Assembly (NCBI RefSeq): GCF_947495325.1
Contig: NZ_CANLYK010000002.1
Location: forward strand, 558,001-622,000
Length of the DNA stretch: 64,000 nucleotides
Source: an uncultured Allomuricauda sp.
Lineage (GTDB): Bacteria; Bacteroidota; Bacteroidia; Flavobacteriales; Flavobacteriaceae
Direction of reading: 5' to 3'
Shown in pieces: positions 16,362 to 25,646 of the stretch. The notes under the pieces are model-generated. The model was not told the origin of the DNA. It searched no databases and saw only the letters and a program-made list of their open reading frames with translations. The position numbers and the translations under genes are program-made. Within the stretch, counting starts at the first letter, position 1; the number at the start of each line of letters is the position of its first letter.

Positions 16362-17300
16362 ATGAAAACGACAAGAACCTATGCTGGAATCCCCGAGGAA
16401 TATGCCTCGGCAGATAAATCCAAAGTGGTCTTGATTCCTGTAGCCTATGATGGCACGAGCACTTGGGGTAAGGGGGCGGATAAAGGACCAGAAGCATTTT
16501 TAAATGCTTCGGAGAATATGGAGCTCTACGACATTGAAACCGATAGCGAAGTATATCGTGAAGGAATTTATTTGAACGAGACCTTGGACGGTTTCGATTC
16601 ACCTGAAAGTATGGTCGAAATTGTACATAAGGAAGTAAAGGATTTTATAGGGCGAAAAAAGTTGGTCACCATAATCGGTGGGGAGCATTCCATTTCCATT
16701 GGGGCCATTAGGGCGTTCAATGAAGCATATCAAGGACTGACAGTACTCCAAATTGATGCGCATACTGATTTACGAAAGGAATACAACGGCTCTAAATACA
16801 ATCACGCCTGCGCTTTGTATGAAGCCTTACAGACCACAAATTTGGTTCAAGTAGGTATTCGTAGTATGGATCGGTCAGAGGTATCGGTCATGAACCGTGA
16901 CCATGTCTTTTTTGCGCATGAAATAATGTCCGATGACTATTGGATGGACAATGTTTTGGATTTGATGACGGACAATGTTTACATCACATTTGATTTGGAT
17001 GCCTTGGACCCTTCAATTCTTCCATCCACTGGAACACCGGAGCCGGGAGGGCTTTTTTGGTATGAGACCCTTGAATTTCTAAAACGGATTTTTGAGGAAT
17101 GTAATGTGGTGGGCTTTGATATTGTGGAGCTCTGCCCTAATGAAATGGAGAGATCATCTGATTTTTTGGCTGCAAAGCTATACTACAAAATGTTGGGATA
17201 TAAATACAAACAGACCTTGGAGGAGGTGGAGGACGAGTATGATCAGCCCAACATTTTTGAAAAATTTGAAAAGAATGGAGAACAATTCGATGAAAAATAA
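16362..17300 (+). CDS. speB: Agmatinase
   Basis: Ureohydrolase of 312 residues that splits agmatine to putrescine and urea. The binuclear manganese site is present in order: G-G-E-H-S-I-S (about residues 106-112), D-A-H-T-D-L-R (about 130-136) and F-D-L-D-A-L-D-P (about 210-217). It follows the arginine decarboxylase by 20 bp and its last 11 bases overlap the next gene, so the three form one operon. Arginase and other ureohydrolases share this fold, but the decarboxylase neighbour favours agmatine as substrate. Confidence 0.92.
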   Translation: MKTTRTYAGIPEEYASADKSKVVLIPVAYDGTSTWGKGADKGPEAFLNASENMELYDIETDSEVYREGIYLNETLDGFDSPESMVEIVHKEVKDFIGRKKLVTIIGGEHSISIGAIRAFNEAYQGLTVLQIDAHTDLRKEYNGSKYNHACALYEALQTTNLVQVGIRSMDRSEVSVMNRDHVFFAHEIMSDDYWMDNVLDLMTDNVYITFDLDALDPSILPSTGTPEPGGLFWYETLEFLKRIFEECNVVGFDIVELCPNEMERSSDFLAAKLYYKMLGYKYKQTLEEVEDEYDQPNIFEKFEKNGEQFDEK

Positions 17301-18264
17301 AGGGGAAATTTCCCAGTTTTTGGAGAAGCACTTTTTGCATTTCAATGCAGCATCATTGGTCGACGCTGCCATGGGTTACGAAACTCAATTGGAGCAAGGG
17401 GCCAAAATGTTGGTTTCTCTTGCTGGAGCCATGAGCACTGCGGAGCTGGGCAAGATTTTTTCTGAAATGGTACGTACAGAAAAAGTACATATCATTTCCT
17501 GTACAGGTGCCAATTTGGAAGAAGATATCATGAATTTGGTGGCCCATTCCCATTACAGAAGAGTACCCAACTATCGGGATTTGACCCCGCAAGACGAATG
17601 GAATCTATTGCAAAATGGACTCAATAGGGTTACGGATACCTGTATTCCCGAAGAAGAAGCATTCCGCCGTTTGCAGAAACATATCTTCAAGATTTGGAAA
17701 CAGGCCGATGAGAATGGTGAACGATTATTCCCTCACGAATTCATGTACCGATTATTGCTTTCTGGAGTTTTGGAAAAGCATTATGAAATAGACATTAAGG
17801 ATTCATGGATGTTTGCGGCTGCGCAGACCAATTTACCCATGGTGGTGCCAGGATGGGAAGACAGTACCATGGGGAATATTTTTGCCAGCTATGTCATAAA
17901 GGGAGAACTCAAGGCAAGCACCATGAAATCAGGAATTGAGTACATGACCTTCTTGGCCGAGTGGTACAAGAATAACAGCAAAAACGGCATCGGATTTTTT
18001 CAAATTGGGGGCGGAATTGCAGGCGACTTTCCTATTTGTGTGGTTCCGATGCTATACCAAGATCTCGATAAGACCGATACGCCATTTTGGAGTTATTTCT
18101 GCCAGATAAGTGATTCCACAACAAGTTATGGGTCCTATTCTGGGGCTGTTCCAAACGAAAAGATTACATGGGGGAAGTTGGATATCAACACCCCAAAATT
18201 TATCATTGAAAGTGATGCCACCATTGTGGCACCTTTGGTTTTTGCCTATTTATTGAATATGTAA
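17290..18264 (+). CDS. Deoxyhypusine synthase-like protein, probable homospermidine synthase
   Basis: NAD-dependent aminobutyltransferase family protein of 324 residues when started at the ATG at 17290, which overlaps the agmatinase stop by 11 bp. The frame is open further upstream, but that part only shadows speB. The eukaryotic DHS active-site loop is conserved as T-W-G-K-L, with the catalytic-type Lys at residue 296, preceded by G-S-Y-S-G-A. Glycine-rich NAD segments (S-C-T-G-A-N-L-E-E-D, about residues 73-82) are present. Bacteria lack eIF5A and hypusine, so the acceptor must be a free amine. Since homospermidine is the major polyamine reported for many flavobacteria, putrescine is the likely acceptor and donor. 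That step is inference. Confidence 0.82.
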   Translation: MKNKGEISQFLEKHFLHFNAASLVDAAMGYETQLEQGAKMLVSLAGAMSTAELGKIFSEMVRTEKVHIISCTGANLEEDIMNLVAHSHYRRVPNYRDLTPQDEWNLLQNGLNRVTDTCIPEEEAFRRLQKHIFKIWKQADENGERLFPHEFMYRLLLSGVLEKHYEIDIKDSWMFAAAQTNLPMVVPGWEDSTMGNIFASYVIKGELKASTMKSGIEYMTFLAEWYKNNSKNGIGFFQIGGGIAGDFPICVVPMLYQDLDKTDTPFWSYFCQISDSTTSYGSYSGAVPNEKITWGKLDINTPKFIIESDATIVAPLVFAYLLNM

Positions 18265-18266
18265 TT

Positions 18267-18560
18267 ATGAAAAAAGGTATATCAGGAAATATGAAAAGAG
18301 TAATAGTGGACTATAAAAAACTCAATACTTCCTTACTGGATTTGTTGGTGGAAAGATATCCCGATGGATATGGGGATAGGGATATCATCAGCTTCCGCAA
18401 TGCCCAAGGAGAGTGGGTTGAATGCATTGAGGTGACAACTGAGGAAACAATGTACTTGGTAAAAGTGAGTAAGCGACTCACAACAGCCATGGAAGAATAT
18501 GATGTCGATGAATCTGATGAAATTGATATTAAAGACTCAAAAGATTTTGAAGAAGAATAG
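18267..18560 (+). CDS. Small acidic conserved protein in polyamine operon
   Basis: A protein of 97 residues (89 if started at the ATG at 18291, which fits the conserved part better). The core is R-V-I-V-D-Y-K-K-L...P-D-G-Y-G-D-R-D-I-I-S-F-R-N followed by a helical part and a strongly acidic tail rich in D and E. Similar proteins are found next to polyamine or metabolic genes in Flavobacteriia and have sometimes been labelled DNA primase without reason; no primase motif is visible. It starts two bases after the DHS-like stop, so it is co-transcribed. Function unknown. Confidence 0.72.
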   Translation: MKKGISGNMKRVIVDYKKLNTSLLDLLVERYPDGYGDRDIISFRNAQGEWVECIEVTTEETMYLVKVSKRLTTAMEEYDVDESDEIDIKDSKDFEEE

Positions 18561-18653
18561 ACTTAAAAACGAACGCTGTTTTCTATGAATTCAAGGTTAG
18601 GCCATCATCACATGATAACGGAGCTATATTTCAATAGCAAACCCAAAATTTTT

Positions 18654-18681
18654 GGGGCGGGAAAACGGCCTGCCCCTTTTT
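18654..18681 (+). terminator. Terminator of the polyamine operon
   Basis: A GC-rich hairpin GGGGC-GG...CC-T-GCCCC (18654-18676) with one bulged base is followed by TTTTT. It ends transcription of the speA-speB operon before the Nudix gene. Confidence 0.75.
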
Positions 18682-18694
18682 ATCACTTTGGGGA

Positions 18695-19147
18695 ATGAAG
18701 AAAATAATAAAATCTCGATTAGTGGCTGTTTGTGGATCTAAGGTTATGGTGCTTAAAAAAGTGGGCAAACCTATAAGATATACACTGCCCGGAGGTGTCA
18801 AAAAACGAAAAGAAACAGAAGAGGAAGCCCTCATCAGGGAAACAGGTGAAGAAATAAAACTGAAGCTGGTTGAAGAACAGATTCAATTTTACCTGTCCCA
18901 CATTAAACGAACGGACACTGAAATCGTAAACAAAAATTACTATTGCACCATTTTGAAACCATCAAAAATCAAGGTTTTGGAAAAACATAAATTCGAAACG
19001 GTACTTTGGCTGAATTGGAAGAAGGCAATTGGGTTTATGGATAAATCGGACGGTATGGCCATAAAGGCATATTTCAAGAACATCGGAAGAAAACAAAAAA
19101 ACAAAGAAAACTATGAACGCCAAGTTTCACCTCGCATTGCCCTGTAA
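18695..19147 (+). CDS. Nudix hydrolase
   Basis: Nudix-fold pyrophosphatase of 150 residues. The Nudix box is at about residues 31-53: G-V-K-K-R-K-E-T then seven residues, R-E-T-G-E-E-I-K-L. It keeps the G-x5-E spacing and the metal-binding R-E-x-x-E-E core. The glycine near the end is replaced by lysine and one hydrophobic position by Thr, so activity may differ from standard nucleotide diphosphatases. Its 3' end overlaps the next gene by 35 bp. The substrate is unknown; nucleoside diphosphate derivatives are typical. Confidence 0.82.
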   Translation: MKKIIKSRLVAVCGSKVMVLKKVGKPIRYTLPGGVKKRKETEEEALIRETGEEIKLKLVEEQIQFYLSHIKRTDTEIVNKNYYCTILKPSKIKVLEKHKFETVLWLNWKKAIGFMDKSDGMAIKAYFKNIGRKQKNKENYERQVSPRIAL

Positions 19148-19529
19148 AGAAATCGAAGAAACTAGAAATTTTTATGTAGATATCATAGGAGCGAGTATAG
19201 GAAGGAATACCGAAAAATGGTTGGACGTTAACTTGTTCGGCAACCAGTTGACCTTTACACAAGCCGGAGAATTCACATTCGATTTTAAGAATTATAAGCT
19301 GGACGACTATGTGTTACCATCATTCCACTTTGGGGTTATTGTCCCTGTGGATATTTGGGGCAAGCTTTATGCAAGGCTATTCCAAATGGATTTGGAAGTC
19401 ACTACCGAAGCTACATTTATGCAAAGCAAAAAAGGAGAACATCTTTCCTTTTTTGTACAAGACCCCAACAGGTATATGCTTGAGTTCAAAAGCTTCAAGA
19501 ATGAAGATGAAATATTTCAGAGCAGTTAA
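19113..19529 (+). CDS. VOC family protein
   Basis: Glyoxalase/bleomycin-resistance-type protein of 138 residues with two beta-alpha-beta modules. His6 in K-F-H-L-A-L, a central F-H-F-G-V (about residue 71) and E-F in M-L-E-F-K (about residue 127) occupy the usual metal positions. The start overlaps the Nudix gene by 35 bp in another frame, so translation is probably coupled. Closest described relatives are uncharacterised; dioxygenase or binding-only roles are both possible. Confidence 0.78.
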   Translation: MNAKFHLALPCKEIEETRNFYVDIIGASIGRNTEKWLDVNLFGNQLTFTQAGEFTFDFKNYKLDDYVLPSFHFGVIVPVDIWGKLYARLFQMDLEVTTEATFMQSKKGEHLSFFVQDPNRYMLEFKSFKNEDEIFQSS

Positions 19530-19743
19530 TTGGCGTTATGGATAACATTCACTCCAATAAAGGCCTTTGCTTTTAGAGGTAAATTCTTCACCAGGATTGG
19601 AAGGCATTGAAAATGCAACGGCAAAGGATATTACTATCAAAAAAAGCTAAAGTATAACAGAAGCTAAGACCTATTTAGATAATTTTCAGGGAATACTTTG
19701 ATTTTTTATGGCTTCGTCATTACTGATGTACTAAAAACAATGA

Positions 19744-20895
19744 TTAGAGCAATCCAAATAAATAGATGGTCAACATACCCCAGCTTGTACCGGTGACCAT
19801 ACTTAAAATGGCCAGAACTATGGCATGCGGCATCAACTCTTTTTTATAGGCAGAAGTAACCGCAGGAGCAGTAGAGATTCCCCCAAGATTGGCCATACTG
19901 CCTATGGCAACCCAAGCTATGTTGGTTTTAAGCAATCGAGCTGTAATCAACATCGTCAAAAAATGTAGAATTAGCCATATCAGTACCAAAAATATGAGGT
20001 TGACTGGCAAGGAAAGATTTGAGAAGTTCAGTTTAAGACCTAAAATGGCCATAATCAAGATAATAGAAAACCCGGCCAACTTCAATACCAATTTATGGTT
20101 CCATAGAGGGTTAAGATTTCCCAACAACAGCCCTATAATGGACAAAACTACCACGCCCATCAGAAAGGACATTGAAATTAAGGAAGCCAAAAGCATAACA
20201 ATTATAATGGTCCCTATGGTTACCAAGTTTAAAATCCTAAGGCTTACCTTTCCTTTTGACTCTGGAGGTTCTACTATAGGAAATTCCGAATCTATTCCCC
20301 ATGCTTTATTTATACGATTGCTCCTTTTGATAAATTGGAACATCAAAATTGTCCAAATATTTACCAAAATGTTGTCCAATACCAGAATGGAAAGAAATAG
20401 TGCTTCGGGTGTTTCCGCTAACTCCTTTAATACCAATTGACTTGTACTGCCCCCTATCCAACCTCCCACAATAGGGATAAGTCCTTTCCAATATCCGTTT
20501 CCAATAAACAGTGTGGTGTTTTCTGGATTAAAAAAGCCAAAAACCAGTACCAGTAAAACAGGAAGTGTCGCAATTACCAATGATCCCATACCAAATACTA
20601 TAATCGGCTTTATCCCAACTATTTTTAGCTGTTTGAATGATAAAGCACTCATTACGGTGAGTATGGTAAAGGGGATAATCCATGACCTGCTCAAATCATG
20701 AAGGAAAACTTTGGATAAATCAATTCCTGAGAGGTGCGTGAATGCAGCTGGGATGACATAGGCAAACAGTATTGCCGGAAACCAATCAAGAATCAGCGTT
20801 ATCCATTTGCTGTTGATTTTGCCAATCCATAGTACAAATAGCACAGTAAACAGCACAACCCCTGATGCTATAAGGAAGAGTGTTAGATCACTCAT
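19744..20895 (-). CDS. DUF819 family integral membrane protein
   Basis: Inner-membrane protein of 383 residues with about eleven hydrophobic segments and few charged loops. Recognisable DUF819 features are the G-G-W-I-G-G-S-T-S-Q segment near residues 141-150 and the N-L-G-G-I-S-T-A-P-A segment near residues 337-346. These glycine-rich re-entrant pieces resemble those of secondary transporters. It overlaps the M20 peptidase gene upstream by 8 bp, so uptake or export of a peptidase product is a reasonable guess. The family has no established substrate that I can cite. Confidence 0.82.
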   Translation of the reverse strand: MSDLTLFLIASGVVLFTVLFVLWIGKINSKWITLILDWFPAILFAYVIPAAFTHLSGIDLSKVFLHDLSRSWIIPFTILTVMSALSFKQLKIVGIKPIIVFGMGSLVIATLPVLLVLVFGFFNPENTTLFIGNGYWKGLIPIVGGWIGGSTSQLVLKELAETPEALFLSILVLDNILVNIWTILMFQFIKRSNRINKAWGIDSEFPIVEPPESKGKVSLRILNLVTIGTIIIVMLLASLISMSFLMGVVVLSIIGLLLGNLNPLWNHKLVLKLAGFSIILIMAILGLKLNFSNLSLPVNLIFLVLIWLILHFLTMLITARLLKTNIAWVAIGSMANLGGISTAPAVTSAYKKELMPHAIVLAILSMVTGTSWGMLTIYLFGLL

Positions 20896-22405
20896 AGTTT
20901 TGGGTTAGGATGCCCAAACACATCTTAAGACCTTCATGAAAATTTCCCAACCGTAGATTTTCATTGGGCGCATGAATACTATTGTCCGGATTTGGAATTC
21001 TTACAGAGATTGCGGGAACTCCGAGTACTGAAATAAAGGGAGCGATGGGTTGAGACCCGCCAGTGGATTGCATTCGAATATAATTTCCGCTACTGAAAAC
21101 ATGTTCCATTGCCAAATCCAACCAATTTCCAAGTGGGGAGTTCAAATCCGTTCTAAAAGGTCTTGATCCAATACGGGATTCTACCTTAATCAGCTTGGTA
21201 TGTGTTCTTCTTTCATTTGGTGTGGGCTCCCCATCCAAAATGTAAAAGCCATGAGATACAATGAAATCCTTTACCAGTTCAATTTGCCTTTCTGCTGGAG
21301 TTTCCGGCACCAACCGCATATCAATTTCCGCCAGTGCCTTAGCTGGGATGATGGTGCGTACCTGGTCTTCCACCCATGCCGCACGCAATCCGCGTACGTT
21401 CAAAGACGGATACTGCAAGGCTTCTTGGTAGGTTGCCCCAACGGATTCAGGTTGGGCGATTCCCAAGGTCTCCAATAATTCCTTACGATTCTCTGGGACA
21501 GCGTTGACCAACTTCTTTCTATTCTCGCTCATTTCGATTCCCTCATAAAAACCTGGTATTTGAACGATTCCTTTTTCATCCTTCATGGAACCCAATAATC
21601 GGGATAGTGCAAAAACTGGGTTTGGAGCGTAATTTCCGTATTGGCCCGAATGTAAATCTTTATTCGAACCATACACCGTTAATTTCATTGTGGCTATTCC
21701 CCGGGCCCCAAACATCAAGGTTGGAAGGTTCCCTGGGGGACGCGTACCATCCATAATGAGCATGGCATCTGCCGAAAATCTATCACGATTTTTTTCTACC
21801 AATTCAGGTAAGGTTGGGGAACCCAATTCTTCTTGAAAATCCATAATGACCTTAATATTAAAGCTAGGATTTATTTTCTTCTCATTAAGAATCCTTAAGG
21901 TTTGTAAAAATGCGATTGCAGGTCCTTTGGAATCCGATGCCGAACGTGCAAAGATCTTCCAGTCCGGATTAAAGTCTTTAGTCAGTTTTTCCCAGGGAAT
22001 GATTTTACAGTCATTTTCGCTACACTCCTTTAGAACAGGGATATATGGACTTTTCTGCTTCCATTGAGAGGAATCAACCGGCTGACCATCTATTTGTAGG
22101 TAAAAGAGAATGGTGCGTTTAGCTCGTTTAAATTTTCGTTCCGCGAATAAGTGTTTTACACCATTGGAAATCAGAACGTCTGTTTCAAAATCCAAAGCTT
22201 GGAAGTTCGTTTGGCACCAGGCCAAATTTTTATTGATATTGTCTGTTGTTTTTCCGTAGTTGGGAAGTCTTAAAAAATCTCTTAAGGTAGATAGGCCATC
22301 GATAAAATATTCGTCGGCAAGCTCATGTATTCTTTCTTTTTTCAGGCTTTGACCTGAAATTGAAATAGCTGTTAAAAACAGCAGGAAGGCTAAAGTGACT
22401 CTCAT
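20888..22405 (-). CDS. M20 family metallopeptidase, exported
   Basis: Secreted or periplasmic dipeptidase-like enzyme of 505 residues with a signal peptide (about residues 1-19, ending S-I-S-G-Q). M20 site positions are Q104-I-D106 (usually H-x-D), D158 in A-S-D-S-K-G, E192-E193 in F-Q-E-E-L-G-S, an H-S-G segment in the dimerisation domain and the final His in S-I-H-A-P-N-E-N. The first metal ligand His is replaced by Gln, which is unusual; activity with one altered ligand is uncertain. Substrate is probably a di- or oligopeptide or an acylated amino acid. It is co-transcribed with the DUF819 gene. Confidence 0.85.
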   Translation of the reverse strand: MRVTLAFLLFLTAISISGQSLKKERIHELADEYFIDGLSTLRDFLRLPNYGKTTDNINKNLAWCQTNFQALDFETDVLISNGVKHLFAERKFKRAKRTILFYLQIDGQPVDSSQWKQKSPYIPVLKECSENDCKIIPWEKLTKDFNPDWKIFARSASDSKGPAIAFLQTLRILNEKKINPSFNIKVIMDFQEELGSPTLPELVEKNRDRFSADAMLIMDGTRPPGNLPTLMFGARGIATMKLTVYGSNKDLHSGQYGNYAPNPVFALSRLLGSMKDEKGIVQIPGFYEGIEMSENRKKLVNAVPENRKELLETLGIAQPESVGATYQEALQYPSLNVRGLRAAWVEDQVRTIIPAKALAEIDMRLVPETPAERQIELVKDFIVSHGFYILDGEPTPNERRTHTKLIKVESRIGSRPFRTDLNSPLGNWLDLAMEHVFSSGNYIRMQSTGGSQPIAPFISVLGVPAISVRIPNPDNSIHAPNENLRLGNFHEGLKMCLGILTQNYE

Positions 22406-22572
22406 GAATTAAATTTAGCCAAAACTTTAGACTTTATTTTCAAAAAATACTTGTCTTACTTGTAGTAATGACTAAAAGTTAAACAACTCGGCCAATAACA
22501 TCTCTCTATTTTATTCTTTTTAGATTAGCTACAGATTAGATTTAATGTAAATGGTAATTAGAAAAGTAAGTA

Positions 22573-24006
22573 ATGGATGGTAGTATGAATTTGAAACAAT
22601 GTATAGCGCTGCTAGGGCTTTCTGTTTTATCCTGTACTGCAAGCTGTCAAGAAATTACGGATCGACCAAAAAACGTTTTGCTGATTTGTATTGATGATTT
22701 ACGTCCAGAGCTGAATTCTTTTGGGGCAAATTACATTAAATCTCCACATATTGATGGATTAGCGGCTATGGGGAGGCCATTTTCTCATCATTATGTCAAC
22801 GCACCAAGTTGTGGCCCATCCAGATATACTTTGCTGACGGGCCTTTACGGGACTGCGAACAATGATGCAATTTTTCTCAGGGCAAAACAAATGGAGGAAT
22901 CAACTAAAAATGTCCCTCCAAGTATGCCAGAATGGTTTCGTCAGAATGGCTATACAACTGTTTCGGTGGGAAAAGTTTCACACCATCCAGGTGGGCGGGG
23001 AGGCACAAACTGGGACAGTGATTCAATACCAGAAATGCCGAATGCATGGAATAGACACCTGATGCCTGTGGGTTCTTGGAAAACCCCAAAAGGGGCAATG
23101 CACGGATTGGCAAATGGAAATATTAGAGAGGTTGCAAGTGAACATGATGTTTTAGAAGCTGAGGAAGGTCCAGATGAAATTTATCCGGACGGATTAATTG
23201 TCAAGGAAGGTCTAACTCAACTAGAAAAATTGGCAACGGACACCAAACCCTTTTTTTTAGCCATAGGGCTTATCAAACCTCATCTTCCTTTTGGGGCGCC
23301 AAAAAAGTATTTGGATCTCTATAACCATGTTGATTTTCCACCTATTTCCCATCCAGAAAAACCACTGGGGAAGACAACTTGGCATGAGTCTGGCGAGTTT
23401 ATGAAGTACAATCGTTGGGGAAAAGACCCAAGAGAAGACCAACAGTTTGCAATGGAATTGAGAAGGCACTATGCTGCATGTGTCAGTTATGCAGATAAGC
23501 AGGTGGGGGATATTTTGAACAAACTGAAAGAGACGGGTGCTGATAAGAACACGATTATTGTTTTATGGGGAGACCATGGGTGGCATTTGGGCGAGCATAG
23601 TATCTGGGGGAAACATAGCCTATTTGAAGAATCATTGCGTTCTCCATTGATTATCTATACTCCAGAGATGAACAACGAAGGAGTGAAGAGCAACGCAGTT
23701 GTAGAGACCCTGGATATATTCCCGACCCTTTGTGATTTGACAGGTTTGAAAATACCGGATTACACACAGGGAACTTCATTGGTTCCAATTTTAGAATATC
23801 CACAATCACCCGGACATACAGCAATTGCATATACGAACTCCGCAAGAACAATTCGAACGGAAAAGTATAGATTTATCCAGCACGAGAATGGTGAGGTTGA
23901 ACTATATGACCATAGCACTAAAGAAAAGGAGACATTGAATATCGTATCCTATTATCCGGATATTGTTGCCCACTTAAAAAAGATGCTGTACAAAAGAATG
24001 AAGTAG
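22573..24006 (+). CDS. Sulfatase, iduronate-2-sulfatase type
   Basis: Type I sulfatase of 477 residues. The formylglycine signature is C80-G-P-S-R84, in the Cys form matured by anaerobic sulfatase-maturating or formylglycine-generating enzymes. Metal ligands appear at I-D-D-L-R-P (Asp41, Asp42) and [11 protein letters not shown] (about residues 334-344). The C-terminal part matches iduronate-2-sulfatase-like enzymes. The N-terminus has an export signal with a Cys-rich end (L-S-V-L-S-C), so a lipoprotein is possible. It is convergent with a GH29 fucosidase, and a sulfated fucose-containing polysaccharide is the likely target. Confidence 0.9.
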   Translation: MDGSMNLKQCIALLGLSVLSCTASCQEITDRPKNVLLICIDDLRPELNSFGANYIKSPHIDGLAAMGRPFSHHYVNAPSCGPSRYTLLTGLYGTANNDAIFLRAKQMEESTKNVPPSMPEWFRQNGYTTVSVGKVSHHPGGRGGTNWDSDSIPEMPNAWNRHLMPVGSWKTPKGAMHGLANGNIREVASEHDVLEAEEGPDEIYPDGLIVKEGLTQLEKLATDTKPFFLAIGLIKPHLPFGAPKKYLDLYNHVDFPPISHPEKPLGKTTWHESGEFMKYNRWGKDPREDQQFAMELRRHYAACVSYADKQVGDILNKLKETGADKNTIIVLWGDHGWHLGEHSIWGKHSLFEESLRSPLIIYTPEMNNEGVKSNAVVETLDIFPTLCDLTGLKIPDYTQGTSLVPILEYPQSPGHTAIAYTNSARTIRTEKYRFIQHENGEVELYDHSTKEKETLNIVSYYPDIVAHLKKMLYKRMK

Positions 24007-24062
24007 ATAGGGTATCCATATCCCTTTTTTAAAGGTAGAGTAATGAAAATAAGATTTGTGGC

Positions 24063-24099
24063 AATAGAAAACCGAAGAACTTGTCTTCGGTTTTCTATT
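24063..24099. terminator. Bidirectional terminator between sulfatase and fucosidase
   Basis: A perfect 16-bp stem with a 5-nt loop, A/T-rich at its base on both sides (AATAGAAAACC and GGTTTTCTATT). It separates two convergent genes and can stop transcription from either side. Confidence 0.85.
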
Positions 24100-24157
24100 A
24101 TTGAGAAATAAGATAAAGGCAATATCCCTTCCTATTCCCCAAATTTCATTAAATGAA

Positions 24158-25618
24158 CTAGTTAACTCCAGTTAATTCTTTTCCTTCAATAACAAAGGTC
24201 CATGCCTCGGTTTTTCCAACTTCATCCAAAGCTGTTTTGGATACCTCAATGGTCAGTTTTGTCTCATCAGAATAACTCCATTTTAAAGACTCGTCAGACC
24301 CTAAAAGATGGATTTTCGAATCCTTATTGGGTTCAATATAATTGAACACTATTTCGCTTTCTGGATTTTCCAAAGAAATGGCATAGTATATGGATTTTGA
24401 TTTCTTCTTGGTATATCTTATGCTTTCACCTTGTTTATATGTGGAGGCAAGTTTTTCTGTATCGAAGACAGCTTCACCATTAACCGAAAGCCACTTTCCA
24501 ACACCTTTTAACCGATTTACACTTGGTTGGGGAATAATTCCCTTGGCCGTTGGGCCAATGTTGAGTAAATAGTTACCTCCCTTTGCGGTTACATCAATGA
24601 GGTTATGTACCAAAACCTCGGTAGATTTCCAGTTGTGGTCATTTTTCTTGAACCCCCAAGTATCGTTCATGGTCATACAAGATTCCCAGTCCGTTGCGGC
24701 TGTACCCTCTAGAATTTCTTGTTCCGGGGTCCCAAAATCCCCGGCATAGTCAAATTTGTCATCATTCATGCCCATCATTCCGCGTCTTCCTTTATCCACA
24801 CGATTGTTGATAAGAATACTGGGTTTCAAAGAGCGTATATATTGATACATGTCGAGTCCCATTTCATGGGTATAATCTGGAATCCATTCGCCATCAAACC
24901 AAATAATATCAGGGTCATAACTTGTAATGAGTTCATGCAATTGTGGTTTCAAATAGTTTTCCACGTATTTGGGAAACTCTGGATTTACCTTTGTACTGTC
25001 TGTTCTCCACACATTATACTTAGGTTCATGAATTGCTTGTGCCTGAGGATGGTGCCAGTCCATAATGGAATGGTAGAGGCCAAACTTGATGTCCTCTTTT
25101 TTACAAGCTGCAGATAATTGTTTTAAAATGTCTTTTCCATAAGGTGAAAAATTTGCGATATTATAGTTGGATACCTCGGAATTCCACAACCCAAAACCAT
25201 CATGGTGCTTGGATGTGATTACAACGTATTTCATTCCTGCTTCCTTCATCAACTTTGCCCAGCTTTCAGCATCAAAATCTTCTGGAATCCATTCCTTGGC
25301 AAATTTTTCATATTCCTTAATGGGCACTTGACCTTTGTCCATAATCCACTCACCAATTCCTTCAACTTCTTTTTCCTTGTAGATACCTGCAGGAACTGCA
25401 TATGGGCCCCAATGGATGAACATACCGAATTTTGCATCGCGCCACCAAGACATTCTTTGGTCAAAATCTTCTTTTGATTCCTCCAAATAATTTACTAGGG
25501 CAACTTCTTCGGTTTTTTCATTTTCCTGTATCGCATTTTTTTCCTTGCATGAGGACAGAAAAATGCAAAAAAACAACGCTAGGGATAACCCTATTGATAC
25601 TGACGGACGTTTTTTCAT
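24158..25618 (-). CDS. Alpha-L-fucosidase, GH29
   Basis: Glycoside hydrolase of 486 residues that releases alpha-L-fucose with retention. The catalytic nucleophile is Asp242 in I-I-W-F-D-G-E-W. Upstream blocks G-M-F-I-H-W-G-P-Y (about residues 65-73) and S-K-H-H-D-G-F (about 136-142) form the fucose pocket. A lipoprotein signal ends in L-S-S-C (Cys24), so the enzyme is anchored in the envelope. It is the last gene of the SusC/SusD transcript, after the VCBS/ASPIC lipoprotein. This position supports use of fucose-containing glycans. Confidence 0.93.
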   Translation of the reverse strand: MKKRPSVSIGLSLALFFCIFLSSCKEKNAIQENEKTEEVALVNYLEESKEDFDQRMSWWRDAKFGMFIHWGPYAVPAGIYKEKEVEGIGEWIMDKGQVPIKEYEKFAKEWIPEDFDAESWAKLMKEAGMKYVVITSKHHDGFGLWNSEVSNYNIANFSPYGKDILKQLSAACKKEDIKFGLYHSIMDWHHPQAQAIHEPKYNVWRTDSTKVNPEFPKYVENYLKPQLHELITSYDPDIIWFDGEWIPDYTHEMGLDMYQYIRSLKPSILINNRVDKGRRGMMGMNDDKFDYAGDFGTPEQEILEGTAATDWESCMTMNDTWGFKKNDHNWKSTEVLVHNLIDVTAKGGNYLLNIGPTAKGIIPQPSVNRLKGVGKWLSVNGEAVFDTEKLASTYKQGESIRYTKKKSKSIYYAISLENPESEIVFNYIEPNKDSKIHLLGSDESLKWSYSDETKLTIEVSKTALDEVGKTEAWTFVIEGKELTGVN

Positions 25619-25646
25619 AATTTCTATTATTTGTTTTGTTATACAT

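Noticed and set aside
17092..17289. An N-terminal extension of the DHS-like protein
   Set aside because: These 66 codons only shadow the agmatinase frame and look nothing like the family. The ATG at 17290 gives the normal length.
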